A stretch of DNA of 19,243 bases from an uncultured Eggerthellaceae bacterium. Its GTDB lineage: Bacteria; Actinomycetota; Coriobacteriia; Coriobacteriales; Eggerthellaceae. Of this stretch, positions 7,311 to 14,618 are shown in pieces. A model generated the notes under the pieces. It was not told where the DNA came from. It searched no databases and worked only from the letters and a program-made list of their open reading frames with translations. How positions within the stretch are numbered: the stretch's first letter is position 1; the number at the start of each line of letters is the position of its first letter. The stretch is taken from assembly GCA_934631995.1 (NCBI GenBank), contig CAKTYF010000029.1, positions 1 to 19,243 of the forward strand, given 5' to 3'. Made by a program: the position numbers and the translations under genes.

Positions 7311-8089
7311 TACCAAACCACCTTCTCTGCTTCGAAAATCGGACCGTCAACGCAGGCGCGCTTGCGGCCATCAACCGTCTCCACGATGCACGACAGGCAA
7401 GCGCCTACACCGCACGCCATACGCTTTTCCATGGACACCTGGCACGCAACGCCGGCACGCGCTGCCGTTTGCGCAATGATGCGCATAAGCGGCTCCGGTC
7501 CGCAGACATACACCATGTCGTACGCATTTTTAGCAAGCAGCTCTTCCACAGGACCCGTGCAGAAGCCAGCACAACCAAATGTGCCATCGTCGGTTGCGCA
7601 GCGCAACGCGTCGCCGTGAACGTGCTTGTACAAATCATACGTGACCAGCGCGTCTTTCGTAGCAGCGCCGATGACAACATCCACCGTAGCACCTGCGGCT
7701 TTCGCCTGCTTGGATAACATAAGCAGCGGAGCTGCGCCCACACCGCCACCTACAATCAAAACGCGTTTACCCGCTTCGGGAACATCCCAGCCACGGCCGA
7801 TAGAGCCAATGACATCGAACTCATGACCCGGAGCAGCCGAAGTCATGAATTGCGTTCCTTCGCCTACCACCTGGTACAAGATGGTCATGCGGCCCGCTTC
7901 GGGGTCGGTATCAAGAATAGAGAAAGGACGACGCAAAATATGTTCGCCGAAGCCATTGAGCTTCATATGCACAAACTGCCCCGGCAATACAAGCGGAGCC
8001 ACTTGGGGGCTTTCCAGCTCCATGATGTAGAGGCGTGGCCCTACGTTGTCGTTGCGAAGGACTATCGCCTTCTCATCTATCAGAGTCAT
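7310..8089 (-). CDS. pyrK: Dihydroorotate dehydrogenase electron-transfer subunit (FAD, 2Fe-2S)
   Basis: PyrK carries electrons from PyrD's FMN through a [2Fe-2S] cluster and FAD to NAD+. The 259-residue protein has an N-terminal FAD-binding barrel with RRPFSI (53-58), a nucleotide-binding segment LIVGGGVGAAPLL, and YVCGPEPLM. Its C-terminal cluster motif has cysteines at 226, 231, 234 and 246 (spacing 4, 2 and 11). ATG 8089 has AAGGAGG at ideal spacing, so the longer open frame upstream is not used. It lies 92 bases after pyrC, the widest gap in the operon. Confidence 0.95.
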   Translation of the reverse strand: MTLIDEKAIVLRNDNVGPRLYIMELESPQVAPLVLPGQFVHMKLNGFGEHILRRPFSILDTDPEAGRMTILYQVVGEGTQFMTSAAPGHEFDVIGSIGRGWDVPEAGKRVLIVGGGVGAAPLLMLSKQAKAAGATVDVVIGAATKDALVTYDLYKHVHGDALRCATDDGTFGCAGFCTGPVEELLAKNAYDMVYVCGPEPLMRIIAQTAARAGVACQVSMEKRMACGVGACLSCIVETVDGRKRACVDGPIFEAEKVVW

Positions 8090-8111
8090 GTATTCCTCCT
8101 TTTCGTGCTGC

Positions 8112-8171
8112 TCAGCAGCGAATAAGCACCGTGCAGAAACAGCGCGCCGCCTTCTCCTTGCAGCGCGGCAT
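8112..8171 (-). other. Possible 19-codon Cys-rich small ORF in the pyrC-pyrK spacer (weak)
   Basis: The 92-base spacer between pyrC and pyrK contains ATG 8171 to TGA 8112, encoding 19 residues with four cysteines and several basic residues. It has no convincing ribosome binding site. The spacer also contains short GC-rich dyads, including GCTGCTCAGCAGC at 8107-8119 and a GCCGC/GCGGC pair near 8145-8169. It may be only a structured intercistronic region. Confidence 0.15.
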
Positions 8172-8181
8172 CCGGCTCGTG

Positions 8182-9474
8182 TTATGCAACCACCGTGCAA
8201 TCAATCATCGTGGGCTGACCGCCAACATACACATCCGTTGCACGTCCAACCAAGTTTGTCCCGATAAACGCGCTATTCGTTGCCTTAGACTGGAAATCCT
8301 GCTCGGTAACCGTCCATGCCAAATTCGGATCGATAATCGTCACATCAGCAACGCTTCCGGCTGCCAGCGTGATTGGCTCTACACGCAGAATTTCACGCGG
8401 CGCAACAGCCATGAGCTCAACCATGCGCTGCCAGGTAATGACACCGGGATTTACCAGATTCGTCAGGATAAGGCCAACCGATGTTTCAATGCCCGTCATG
8501 CCAAACGGCGCCAGCTCGAACTCGCGATCTTTTTCGTAGGCAGCATGAGGTGCATGATCGGTAACAATAACGTCAACGGAGCCATCAGCCACGCCCTCAA
8601 TAAGCGCTTTGCAATCGTTTTTCGTGCGCAGCGGCGGGTTAACCTTGAAGTTCGTATTGTAATCAACGCCAATCATGTCTTCGTTAAGGAACAAATGATG
8701 CGGCGTTGCTTCGCACGTTACCTTCAGACCTTCCGCCTTTGCGGCACGAACTGCATTCAAACCGCGCTCCGTTGAGATATGCTGAATATGAAGCGGGCAG
8801 CCCGTCAAACGGCTCAGCGCAATGTCGCGCTGAATCTGCAGCTCTTCGCCTTCTGCGGGCCAGCCGGCAACGCCCAAACGCGTAGAAACAACGCCTTCAT
8901 TCACTTGCCCCGTTCCTACCAGGTCTTCATCTTGGCAGTGGCTCATGACAACGCGGTTGAACTGCGCAGCGTAGTCCATAACACGGCGCATCATGCCGGC
9001 ACCTTGAACGCCACGGCCGTCATCGGTGAACGCAACGGCGCCATGGGCAGCCATATCGCCCATTTCCGCCAAGCTTTCGCCCTTGAGGCCCTTCGTGCAT
9101 GCACCGGAAATATACACGCGGCAAGCGCCTACTTCCTTCGCGCGCGCCTTTGTGTACTCCACCGCCAAAGCCGTATCGGTTACCGGAAGCGTGTTCGGCA
9201 TGGCACAGACTGCCGTAAAACCGCCGTGCGCCGCAGCACGCGTACCGGAATGGATGTCTTCTTTGAACTCGTAGCCCGGTTCGCGCAGATGCACATGGAT
9301 ATCTACCAAGCCCGGAACCAGAACCTTCCCCGTCATGTCGCGCACTTCGGCGCCCTGCACGGAAAGGTTTTCACCAATCTGGGCAATCTTTCCGTCTTCG
9401 ATGAGCACATCGCAAACGCTATCAAGGTCTACTTGCGGGTCAACCGCCCGCACGCCTTTAAGAATCAGAGCCAT
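8182..9474 (-). CDS. pyrC: Dihydroorotase, class I
   Basis: PyrC cyclises N-carbamoyl-aspartate to dihydroorotate. The 430-residue protein is an amidohydrolase with metal-binding DIHVHLREPG (D58, H60, H62), DD at 151-152 in AFTDDGRGVQ, H179 in MSHCQDEDL, H232 in LHIQHIS and D306 in VTDHAPH. An Asp where class II enzymes carry a carboxylated Lys, together with the length, makes this a class I (Bacillus/Aquifex-like) enzyme. It appears catalytically complete. The ATG at 9474 has GGGAGG seven bases upstream and overlaps the end of pyrB by 17 bases, which suggests coupling with the preceding enzyme. Confidence 0.96.
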   Translation of the reverse strand: MALILKGVRAVDPQVDLDSVCDVLIEDGKIAQIGENLSVQGAEVRDMTGKVLVPGLVDIHVHLREPGYEFKEDIHSGTRAAAHGGFTAVCAMPNTLPVTDTALAVEYTKARAKEVGACRVYISGACTKGLKGESLAEMGDMAAHGAVAFTDDGRGVQGAGMMRRVMDYAAQFNRVVMSHCQDEDLVGTGQVNEGVVSTRLGVAGWPAEGEELQIQRDIALSRLTGCPLHIQHISTERGLNAVRAAKAEGLKVTCEATPHHLFLNEDMIGVDYNTNFKVNPPLRTKNDCKALIEGVADGSVDVIVTDHAPHAAYEKDREFELAPFGMTGIETSVGLILTNLVNPGVITWQRMVELMAVAPREILRVEPITLAAGSVADVTIIDPNLAWTVTEQDFQSKATNSAFIGTNLVGRATDVYVGGQPTMIDCTVVA

Positions 9475-10399
9475 CGTTGCCTCCCAACAGCAAATACAAA
9501 ACCGCCATGCGCGTTAAAATGCCAGCATATACCTGATCAAGAATAACCGAACGCTCAGGATGGTCGGCCATATAGCTATCAAGCTCAATGCCGCGATTGA
9601 TAGGACCGGGGTGGCAGATGATAGCATCCTTCTTCATGAAGCGTTCGCGTTCTTTATTCAAACCGTACAGCAAGCTGTATTCGCGCAAGCTAGGAAACGG
9701 TGCGTCTTCAATACGTTCCATCTGAATGCGCAGCATATACACCACATCAAGCTCGGGCAATGCTTCCTCGATATTCGCCGTTACATGGTCGACGCCGAGG
9801 ATTTCAGGGCACGCGGGCAAAAGCGTTGCAGGAGCGATAACCGTAACGGTGGCTCCCATGATTTTCAGCGCAGGAATGAGCGATCCGCACACGCGCGAAT
9901 GGTTGATATCGCCCACAATGCCCACGTGCAAGCCTTCGAATGACCCTTTGCGCTCCCAAATGGAGTACAGGTCCAGCAGCGCTTGCGTGGGGTGCTGGTG
10001 CTTGCCGTCGCCCGCGTCAATTACGGGAAGGCCCGATGTTTGCGCAATCTTATACGGCGCGCCAGCATGTTTGTCGCGCACGACAATGCAGTCAATCTTG
10101 TAGGAGCACAACGTTTTCACGGTATCCACCAGGCTTTCGCCTTTTACCGTGGACGTTGACGTGCCGCCAAACGCCATGGTGTCGCAGCTCAGGCGCTTTT
10201 CAGCCAGCTCGAACGAGCTTCTGGTGCGCGTAGACGGCTCGTTGAACATATTCACAACCGTATATCCCTTGAGCGTGGGCACCTTCTTCACACGACGCTC
10301 GTTGACCGTCTTGAAGCTTTGCGCCGTACGCAGGATGGTCATAATATCCTCGGCGGAATACTCCGTGATATCAATGAGATTCTTATGGTTGAATGCCAT
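9458..10399 (-). CDS. pyrB: Aspartate carbamoyltransferase, catalytic subunit
   Basis: PyrB condenses carbamoyl phosphate with aspartate. The 313-residue protein has the carbamoyl-phosphate motif FNEPSTRTRSSFELA (S56, T57, R58, T59, R60), TVKGESLVDT with Lys86, HQHPTQALLD, VYMLRIQMER and the Asp-binding loop HPGPINRG. No regulatory pyrI is present, as is usual when pyrR controls the operon. ATG 10399 lies two bases after the pyrR stop, with GGGAG about ten bases upstream. Carbamoyl phosphate must come from carAB outside this window. Confidence 0.96.
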   Translation of the reverse strand: MAFNHKNLIDITEYSAEDIMTILRTAQSFKTVNERRVKKVPTLKGYTVVNMFNEPSTRTRSSFELAEKRLSCDTMAFGGTSTSTVKGESLVDTVKTLCSYKIDCIVVRDKHAGAPYKIAQTSGLPVIDAGDGKHQHPTQALLDLYSIWERKGSFEGLHVGIVGDINHSRVCGSLIPALKIMGATVTVIAPATLLPACPEILGVDHVTANIEEALPELDVVYMLRIQMERIEDAPFPSLREYSLLYGLNKERERFMKKDAIICHPGPINRGIELDSYMADHPERSVILDQVYAGILTRMAVLYLLLGGNDGSDS

Positions 10400-10401
10400 G
10401 A

Positions 10402-10998
10402 TTATTCGGCTCCCTTCTCCGCTGAAACGGGATGACTATGAGCACGTTTCCCCTGGTCAAGTTCGGAAATCTCAACGCAAGTGCGACCATCGGTCTCTTC
10501 CAGGTAAAGGCGCACGTTCTCGGAACGCGAAGAAGGAACGTTTTTGCCCACGTAATCGGCGCGAATGGGAAGCTCGCGATGACCACGGTCAACCAAAACG
10601 GCCAGCTGAACAGCGGCAGGACGCCCGAAATCCATCAGAGCATCAAGCGCGGCGCGAATGGTGCGACCCGTAAAAAGCACGTCATCCACCAGCACGACTC
10701 TTTTGCCATCGAGCTCAAACGGAATGTTGCTGCCCAAAACCTGCGGCGCAATATAAATGCTGAAGTCATCGCGATAGAAGCTGATGTCAAGCGCCCCTAA
10801 AGGAACTTCCACCCCTTCTATCTGGTGAATCTTTTCCGCCAAGCGGCGCGCCAGCACATCACCGCGCGTCACAATGCCCACCAGCGCTAAGTCTCTGCAG
10901 CCTTTGTTCGCCTCTAAAATCTGATGGGCGATGCGCGTTAGGGCGCGCTCAACGTCATCGGCGTCCATGCATACGCTTTTCACGTCTCCGTTTTCCAT
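10402..10998 (-). CDS. pyrR: PyrR, pyrimidine operon attenuation regulator / uracil phosphoribosyltransferase
   Basis: PyrR binds pyr mRNA when UMP is high and lowers operon expression; it also has uracil phosphoribosyltransferase activity in several species. The 198-residue protein has the PRPP-binding signature VVLVDDVLFTGRT (101-113), LGALDISFYRDDFS and VLVDRGHRELPIRADYVGKN. The last roughly 15 residues (HSHPVSAEKGAE end) extend slightly beyond many homologues. The ATG at 10998 is selected by AAAGGAG seven bases upstream; the upstream open frame runs through the terminator and is not a plausible start. It is the first gene of the operon, directly after its probable RNA target. Confidence 0.95.
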   Translation of the reverse strand: MENGDVKSVCMDADDVERALTRIAHQILEANKGCRDLALVGIVTRGDVLARRLAEKIHQIEGVEVPLGALDISFYRDDFSIYIAPQVLGSNIPFELDGKRVVLVDDVLFTGRTIRAALDALMDFGRPAAVQLAVLVDRGHRELPIRADYVGKNVPSSRSENVRLYLEETDGRTCVEISELDQGKRAHSHPVSAEKGAE

Positions 10999-11019
10999 AC
11001 CACGCTCCTTTCCGTTTAC

Positions 11020-11056
11020 AAAAAAGGGTCCCCGCGCGTTTTGCGCGAAGACCCTT
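11020..11056 (-). terminator. Intrinsic terminator in the pyr leader (attenuator)
   Basis: On the minus strand a stem of 7 bp (AAGGGTC, 11056-11050, with GACCCTT, 11030-11024) and an inner 5-bp CGCGC/GCGCG stem (11047-11043 with 11037-11033) are joined by a 2x2 internal loop. Six Ts follow (11025-11020). It lies between the promoter and the pyrR ribosome binding site, as expected of an attenuator rather than an end-of-gene terminator. Confidence 0.92.
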
Positions 11057-11112
11057 ATAAACACAATGGTAGTATGAGCCTTGTCGGTCTCTCGGTACCG
11101 CTTTTAAAGGGC
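11050..11112 (-). promoter_or_regulatory. PyrR-type leader: antiterminator and anti-antiterminator pairings
   Basis: Two mutually exclusive structures use the same 5' segment. In one, CCCTT plus TAAA (11111-11103) pairs with TTTA plus AAGGG (11061-11052, one bulged U at 11057). This consumes the terminator's 5' arm and allows read-through. In the other, CCTT (11110-11107) pairs with AAGG (11082-11079) around an inner CGGT/ACCG stem (11088-11085 with 11100-11097) with an ACCGAGAG loop, which frees the terminator. The purine-rich GAGAG loop above a bulged two-part stem resembles PyrR binding loops, but it is not an exact match to the Bacillus consensus. Low UMP would favour read-through and high UMP would favour termination. 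Confidence 0.75.
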
Positions 11113-11119
11113 TTGCTCT

Positions 11120-11125
11120 ATTATA
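11120..11125 (-). promoter_or_regulatory. -10 element of the pyr operon promoter
   Basis: A perfect TATAAT on the minus strand (11125-11120) precedes the leader. A start about seven bases downstream would begin the RNA just at the AAGCCCTT segment needed for the alternative pairings. The -35 region is weak: TTGCGT at 11151-11146 is 20 bp away, so an activator or atypical spacing may be involved. Confidence 0.6.
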
Positions 11126-11230
11126 CGCGTATTCCCGCCCCTGTTACGCAAGCAAGCGCAATCTGCGAAAAGTTTGCGGAAGCGGAAGGCGATCGGGAGC
11201 GCGTTCGGCGAAAAGCACTTTTCCGCATGC

Positions 11231-11282
11231 GTGCTCGTATTTGGAAGCAGATGGCGCCCGCAAACCATCCTTTACCGAGCAC
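11231..11282 (-). other. Structured 3' region after copZ
   Basis: The 156 bases between the copZ stop and the pyr promoter contain 7-bp arms GTGCTCG/CGAGCAC (11282-11276 with 11237-11231) enclosing a GATGG/CCATC pair. A separate GAAAAG/CTTTTC dyad follows at 11210-11223. No U-tract follows either one, so no standard terminator can be claimed. The structures may mark the end of the copper operon. Confidence 0.3.
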
Positions 11283-11503
11283 TACGCAAGCTCAGCGGTA
11301 AAATCAATCGCCTGAACAGCAGCAATAAGTTGATCGGTATTCGCACATCCCTCAACCGTTGCACGCTCTTCCTTAAGATTCACATCGGCCGACGTCACGC
11401 CATCAACCGCTTCAAGCGCATCTTTCACACGCGCAACGCATTTCGGGCAATGCATGCCACCCACATGAAGTACCGTTGTATTTGATTCTTTGAATAGAGC
11501 CAT
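11282..11503 (-). CDS. copZ: Copper chaperone CopZ-like HMA protein
   Basis: This is a free heavy-metal-associated domain of 73 residues with the metal-binding motif GGMHCPKC (Cys19 and Cys22). It has the ferredoxin-like pattern of the family, including VKDALEAVDGVTSADVNL. CopZ proteins carry Cu(I) to the CopA exporter and to CsoR. ATG 11503 has AAAGGA at good spacing. It follows copA by 49 bases with no terminator in between, consistent with one csoR-copA-copZ operon. Confidence 0.93.
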   Translation of the reverse strand: MALFKESNTTVLHVGGMHCPKCVARVKDALEAVDGVTSADVNLKEERATVEGCANTDQLIAAVQAIDFTAELA

Positions 11504-11552
11504 ATTGTTTCCTTTCCCTTTCGTTTATTCCCATGGCTTTTATTTATGCAGT

Positions 11553-13853
11553 TTATTTATGCGATTTATCTGGCTTCCAGTTACGCAGGCGCAGCGCATT
11601 GCTTACTACACAGATGCTCGAGCAGCTCATGGCCGCAGCGGCAATCATGGGATTAAGCGTAATCCCTAGCGGCACAAGAACGCCCGCGGCAACGGGAATG
11701 CAAATCACATTATAGAAAAGCGCCCAGAACAAGTTTTGCTTGATGTTGCGCAAGGTGGCACGGCTCAGGTCGAACGCGTTGACTACATCGGTCAAACTGC
11801 TGTTCATAAGCACGATATCGGCGCTTTCAATGGCGATATCGGTTCCCGCGCCAATGGCGATTCCCACATCGGCGCGGGCAAGAGCCGGCGCATCGTTCAC
11901 ACCATCGCCCACCATGGCAACTTTTCCTTGCTTGTCGGCGCGGCGAACGTACGCTTCTTTTTCCTGCGGCAATACGCCAGCCACCACGTTATCCACGCCC
12001 ACAAGTTGCGCGATAGCGTTTGCCGTGGCAACGTTATCTCCTGTGAGCATCATAGTGCGAACGCCTTGCTGCTTCAAGGCGGCAATGGCTGCAGCACTTT
12101 CCGGCTTCACGGCATCCGCCAATGCGATAACGCCCGCAAGCGAACCCGCATACGCGAAATAGAGCGACGTTTTTCCTGCCTGGGACAACGCATCTCCTTT
12201 ATCCGCAAGCGCGCCCAAATCAATGCCCTGCTCGTTCATCAGGCGCTCATTTCCCGCCAGCACATCTTCCCCCGCCAAGCGAGCACGCAAGCCGCCGCCG
12301 GGAATCTGAGTGAATTGCTGGACAGCCATTGCAGATATTCCCTGTTCAGCGGCATAGCGACAAAGCGCTTGTGCCAAGGGATGCTCGCTTTTCGCTTCAA
12401 CGGATGCAACAAGTTGCAACAGCTCTTCGCGTTCCACGCCTTCAGCGCACAGCACATCGGTCACTTCTGGAACGCCGGTGGTAATGGTTCCTGTTTTATC
12501 GAAGATAACCGTCTGAACATCGTGCGCTGTTTCCAGCGATTCAGCACTCTTGATCAAGATGCCGTTTTTCGCGCCACGCCCCGTTCCCACCATAATGGCA
12601 GTCGGAGTAGCCAAACCCAAGGCGCACGGACAGCTGATGACCAAAACGCTAATAGCATGATTCACCGCTTCAGATACAGAACCGCCGATAACCAGCCACA
12701 CCACCAAAACAATCACGGCAAGCGCCACAACAATGGGAACGAAAACCCCGCTGATCTTATCGGCAATGCGCTGGATAGGCGCTTTCGTGCTGGTCGCTTC
12801 ATCAACAAGAGCAATGATTTGCGCCAGCGCGGTATCGGCACCCACGTGTTTCGCCTGCATGGTGAAATACCCTGCCGTGTTCACCGTGGCACCGGTAACA
12901 ATATTGCCCGGCAGCTTCTCGACTGGCACGCTTTCGCCCGTGATAGCGCTCTCATCTACTGTTCCGTTGCCTGAGACCACCACGCCATCAACGGGCACCG
13001 CTTGGCCCGCCTTTACCGCAAGCACGTCTCCCACCTGCACGTTTTCAATCGGAATCTCCGATTCCGTACCATCATCGGCAACAAGAAGCGCTGTTTTAGG
13101 CGCAAGATCCATGAGCGACGTAATGGCATCGGTCGTTTTTCCCTTCGCGCGCGCCTCAAAGAACTTTCCCAACGTAATAAGAGTCAAAATCATCGCGGCT
13201 GATTCAAAGTACAAATCCATCGATGCGTGGTGTGCAGCCATTGTATCGCCTGCACCCAGCGCCGCCGCCATACGATAAAGCGCTGCAATGCCATACAGTG
13301 TGGAAGCACCCGAACCAAGCGCGATAAGCGTATCCATGGTGGGCGCTTTGTGCGCAAGCGTTTTGAAGCCAACGCGGAAAAACTTGAAATTGACAAAGAT
13401 AACGGGCAGAAGCAACAAGAATTGCGTGAGCGCAAACACCATCAAGTTCTGATCGCCCAAAAAACAGGCAGGCAAAGGCCAACCAAACATATGCCCCATG
13501 CTCAAATAGAACAACGGAACGGTAAAACAGAAGCTCACAATAAGGCGAAACTTCACCCGCGCCGCTTCTTGCGCCGCTACATTTTGCTTGCTTGCGCTTG
13601 CGGTAGAAGAGCTTGCACTTGAAGCCGCCGCACTGCCTTGCGCCAAACGCGGAAAAGCACCGTAGCCCGCTTTTTCGATTGCAGCAACCACCGATGCCGT
13701 TACTTCGGTAGAGTCTTCGCACTCGATGTCAAGCGTATTCTTCAGCAGATTTACCACAGCGCTTTCAACACCTGAAACGCTTGCCGCTGCTTGCTCAACA
13801 CGTGCTTGGCACGCCGAGCACGTCATGCCCGTGATATCAAACGTGCACTTCAT
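11553..13853 (-). CDS. copA: Copper-exporting P1B-type ATPase
   Basis: CopA pumps Cu(I) out of the cytoplasm using ATP. The 766-residue protein has one N-terminal HMA domain (GMTCSACQARV, residues 9-19), a Ser/Ala-rich linker (about 72-95) and the P1B membrane core. Cys-Pro-Cys lies at 408-410 in ISCPCALGLATPT. The phosphorylated Asp452 is in DKTGTIT, EHP is at 490-492, TGDN starts at 604 and GDGVND spans 649-654. The final membrane segments include FWALFYNVICIPVAAG. CPC together with HMA and the csoR/copZ neighbours supports copper rather than zinc or cobalt. The start ATG directly abuts the csoR stop (TAAATG), implying tight coupling. Confidence 0.96.
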   Translation of the reverse strand: MKCTFDITGMTCSACQARVEQAAASVSGVESAVVNLLKNTLDIECEDSTEVTASVVAAIEKAGYGAFPRLAQGSAAASSASSSTASASKQNVAAQEAARVKFRLIVSFCFTVPLFYLSMGHMFGWPLPACFLGDQNLMVFALTQFLLLLPVIFVNFKFFRVGFKTLAHKAPTMDTLIALGSGASTLYGIAALYRMAAALGAGDTMAAHHASMDLYFESAAMILTLITLGKFFEARAKGKTTDAITSLMDLAPKTALLVADDGTESEIPIENVQVGDVLAVKAGQAVPVDGVVVSGNGTVDESAITGESVPVEKLPGNIVTGATVNTAGYFTMQAKHVGADTALAQIIALVDEATSTKAPIQRIADKISGVFVPIVVALAVIVLVVWLVIGGSVSEAVNHAISVLVISCPCALGLATPTAIMVGTGRGAKNGILIKSAESLETAHDVQTVIFDKTGTITTGVPEVTDVLCAEGVEREELLQLVASVEAKSEHPLAQALCRYAAEQGISAMAVQQFTQIPGGGLRARLAGEDVLAGNERLMNEQGIDLGALADKGDALSQAGKTSLYFAYAGSLAGVIALADAVKPESAAAIAALKQQGVRTMMLTGDNVATANAIAQLVGVDNVVAGVLPQEKEAYVRRADKQGKVAMVGDGVNDAPALARADVGIAIGAGTDIAIESADIVLMNSSLTDVVNAFDLSRATLRNIKQNLFWALFYNVICIPVAAGVLVPLGITLNPMIAAAAMSCSSICVVSNALRLRNWKPDKSHK

Positions 13854-14156
13854 TTAACGGCCCCCGAACTTCTTGATGAGCTGCATTGCTTCGTCGATTA
13901 TCTCGGTGTTGCCCTGCTGGATTTGCTCCACCACGCATGTTTCCAAGTGGTTTTTCAGCACGATTTCGCTCACTTTATGCAGCGCGCTTTCCGCCGCAGC
14001 AAGCTGTACCAGCACATCGCCACAATAACGATTCTCGTCGATCATGCTTTTCACGCCATTGACCTGGCCAATCGCTCGATTGAGACGTTTTTGGATGTCG
14101 ATTATCATCCGCTCATCGCGCGGCGTGTTCTTCTTTTTGCAACAACACTCTTCCAT
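13854..14156 (-). CDS. csoR: CsoR copper-sensing repressor
   Basis: CsoR (DUF156 family) is an all-helical repressor that leaves DNA when it binds Cu(I). From ATG 14156 the protein is 100 residues. The Cu(I) ligand set is present: Cys45 (ENRYCGD), His70 and Cys74 (NHLETC). LNRAIGQVNGVKSMID is the characteristic first helix. The frame is open up to a TTG at 14237, but the predicted transcription start (about 14236) lies at that TTG. AAGGGA precedes ATG 14156, so the shorter form is chosen, with a leader of about 80 bases. The N-terminus MEECCCKKK has three consecutive cysteines beyond the known ligands. Confidence 0.93.
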   Translation of the reverse strand: MEECCCKKKNTPRDERMIIDIQKRLNRAIGQVNGVKSMIDENRYCGDVLVQLAAAESALHKVSEIVLKNHLETCVVEQIQQGNTEIIDEAMQLIKKFGGR

Positions 14157-14242
14157 AAGGCTCTTCCCTTCTGCGTGCTCACAAGATTCCAGCATCCTTT
14201 GAAACACAAGCATCACTGGATTTTGTTTATTTTTCAATGAGC

Positions 14243-14271
14243 ATTATATACCCCCTGGGGGTATATGGAAG
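14243..14271 (-). promoter_or_regulatory. CsoR operator overlapping the csoR-copA-copZ promoter
   Basis: A perfect 21-bp palindrome spans 14246-14266, with 10-bp arms ATATACCCCC and GGGGGTATAT around a central T. This fits the CsoR operator pattern of TACCC...GGGTA arms. On the minus strand a perfect -10 TATAAT occupies 14248-14243, and a weak -35 CTTCCA (14271-14266) is 17 bp away. The operator therefore covers the spacer and part of the -10 element, giving direct repression until copper rises. An A/T palindrome (14271-14286) next to it spans the azlD stop. Confidence 0.92.
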
Positions 14272-14284
14272 ATAAAATTTTTTA

Positions 14285-14617
14285 TCACAACGCGTAAAGC
14301 AAGAATGCGTATGCGGCACAGCCAGCAAGAGCGCACCACAAAAGAGATTTCGTCAAACGAGCAACCACCACAACAACAAGCGCGGCAAGAATCGGCGCAA
14401 TCGCGGGCCACACACCCGCATTAAACATACCCGGATTCAAAAGATCGTTTGCAACCAACGCAGCAAAAGCGGCGGGAGGAATAAATCCCAGCGCGCGCTC
14501 AACTTTCTCGGGGAGCCTTCTGCCTTTCAGCATCATCAACGGCGCACAACGACATATGAGCATGGTCACAAAACAACATGCGAAGACAATAATAAATTCG
14601 TCAAAACCCATTTGCAT
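14285..14617 (-). CDS. azlD: AzlD-family branched-chain amino acid export subunit
   Basis: AzlD is the small membrane partner of AzlC; the pair is known for export of branched-chain amino acids and analogues such as 4-azaleucine. From ATG 14617 the protein is 110 residues with about four hydrophobic segments. It shows the family pattern RCAPLMMLKGRRLPEKVERALGFIPPA and PAIAPILAALVVVVVARLTKSLLWC. The start lies one base after the azlC stop; an ATG at 14611 is an alternative. No strong Shine-Dalgarno sequence is visible, so coupling to azlC is likely. Confidence 0.88.
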   Translation of the reverse strand: MQMGFDEFIIVFACCFVTMLICRCAPLMMLKGRRLPEKVERALGFIPPAAFAALVANDLLNPGMFNAGVWPAIAPILAALVVVVVARLTKSLLWCALAGCAAYAFLLYAL

Positions 14618-14618
14618 G

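Noticed and set aside
11736..12974. Long plus-strand open frame (412 codons) opposite copA
   Set aside because: It is antisense to a fully conserved P-type ATPase, has a composition rich in His, Arg and Asn with no recognisable domain, and has no ribosome site. It is a codon-bias shadow.
14157..14237. Longer csoR starting at TTG 14237
   Set aside because: The predicted transcription start lies at that codon, the extra residues do not resemble the family, and ATG 14156 has a good ribosome site.
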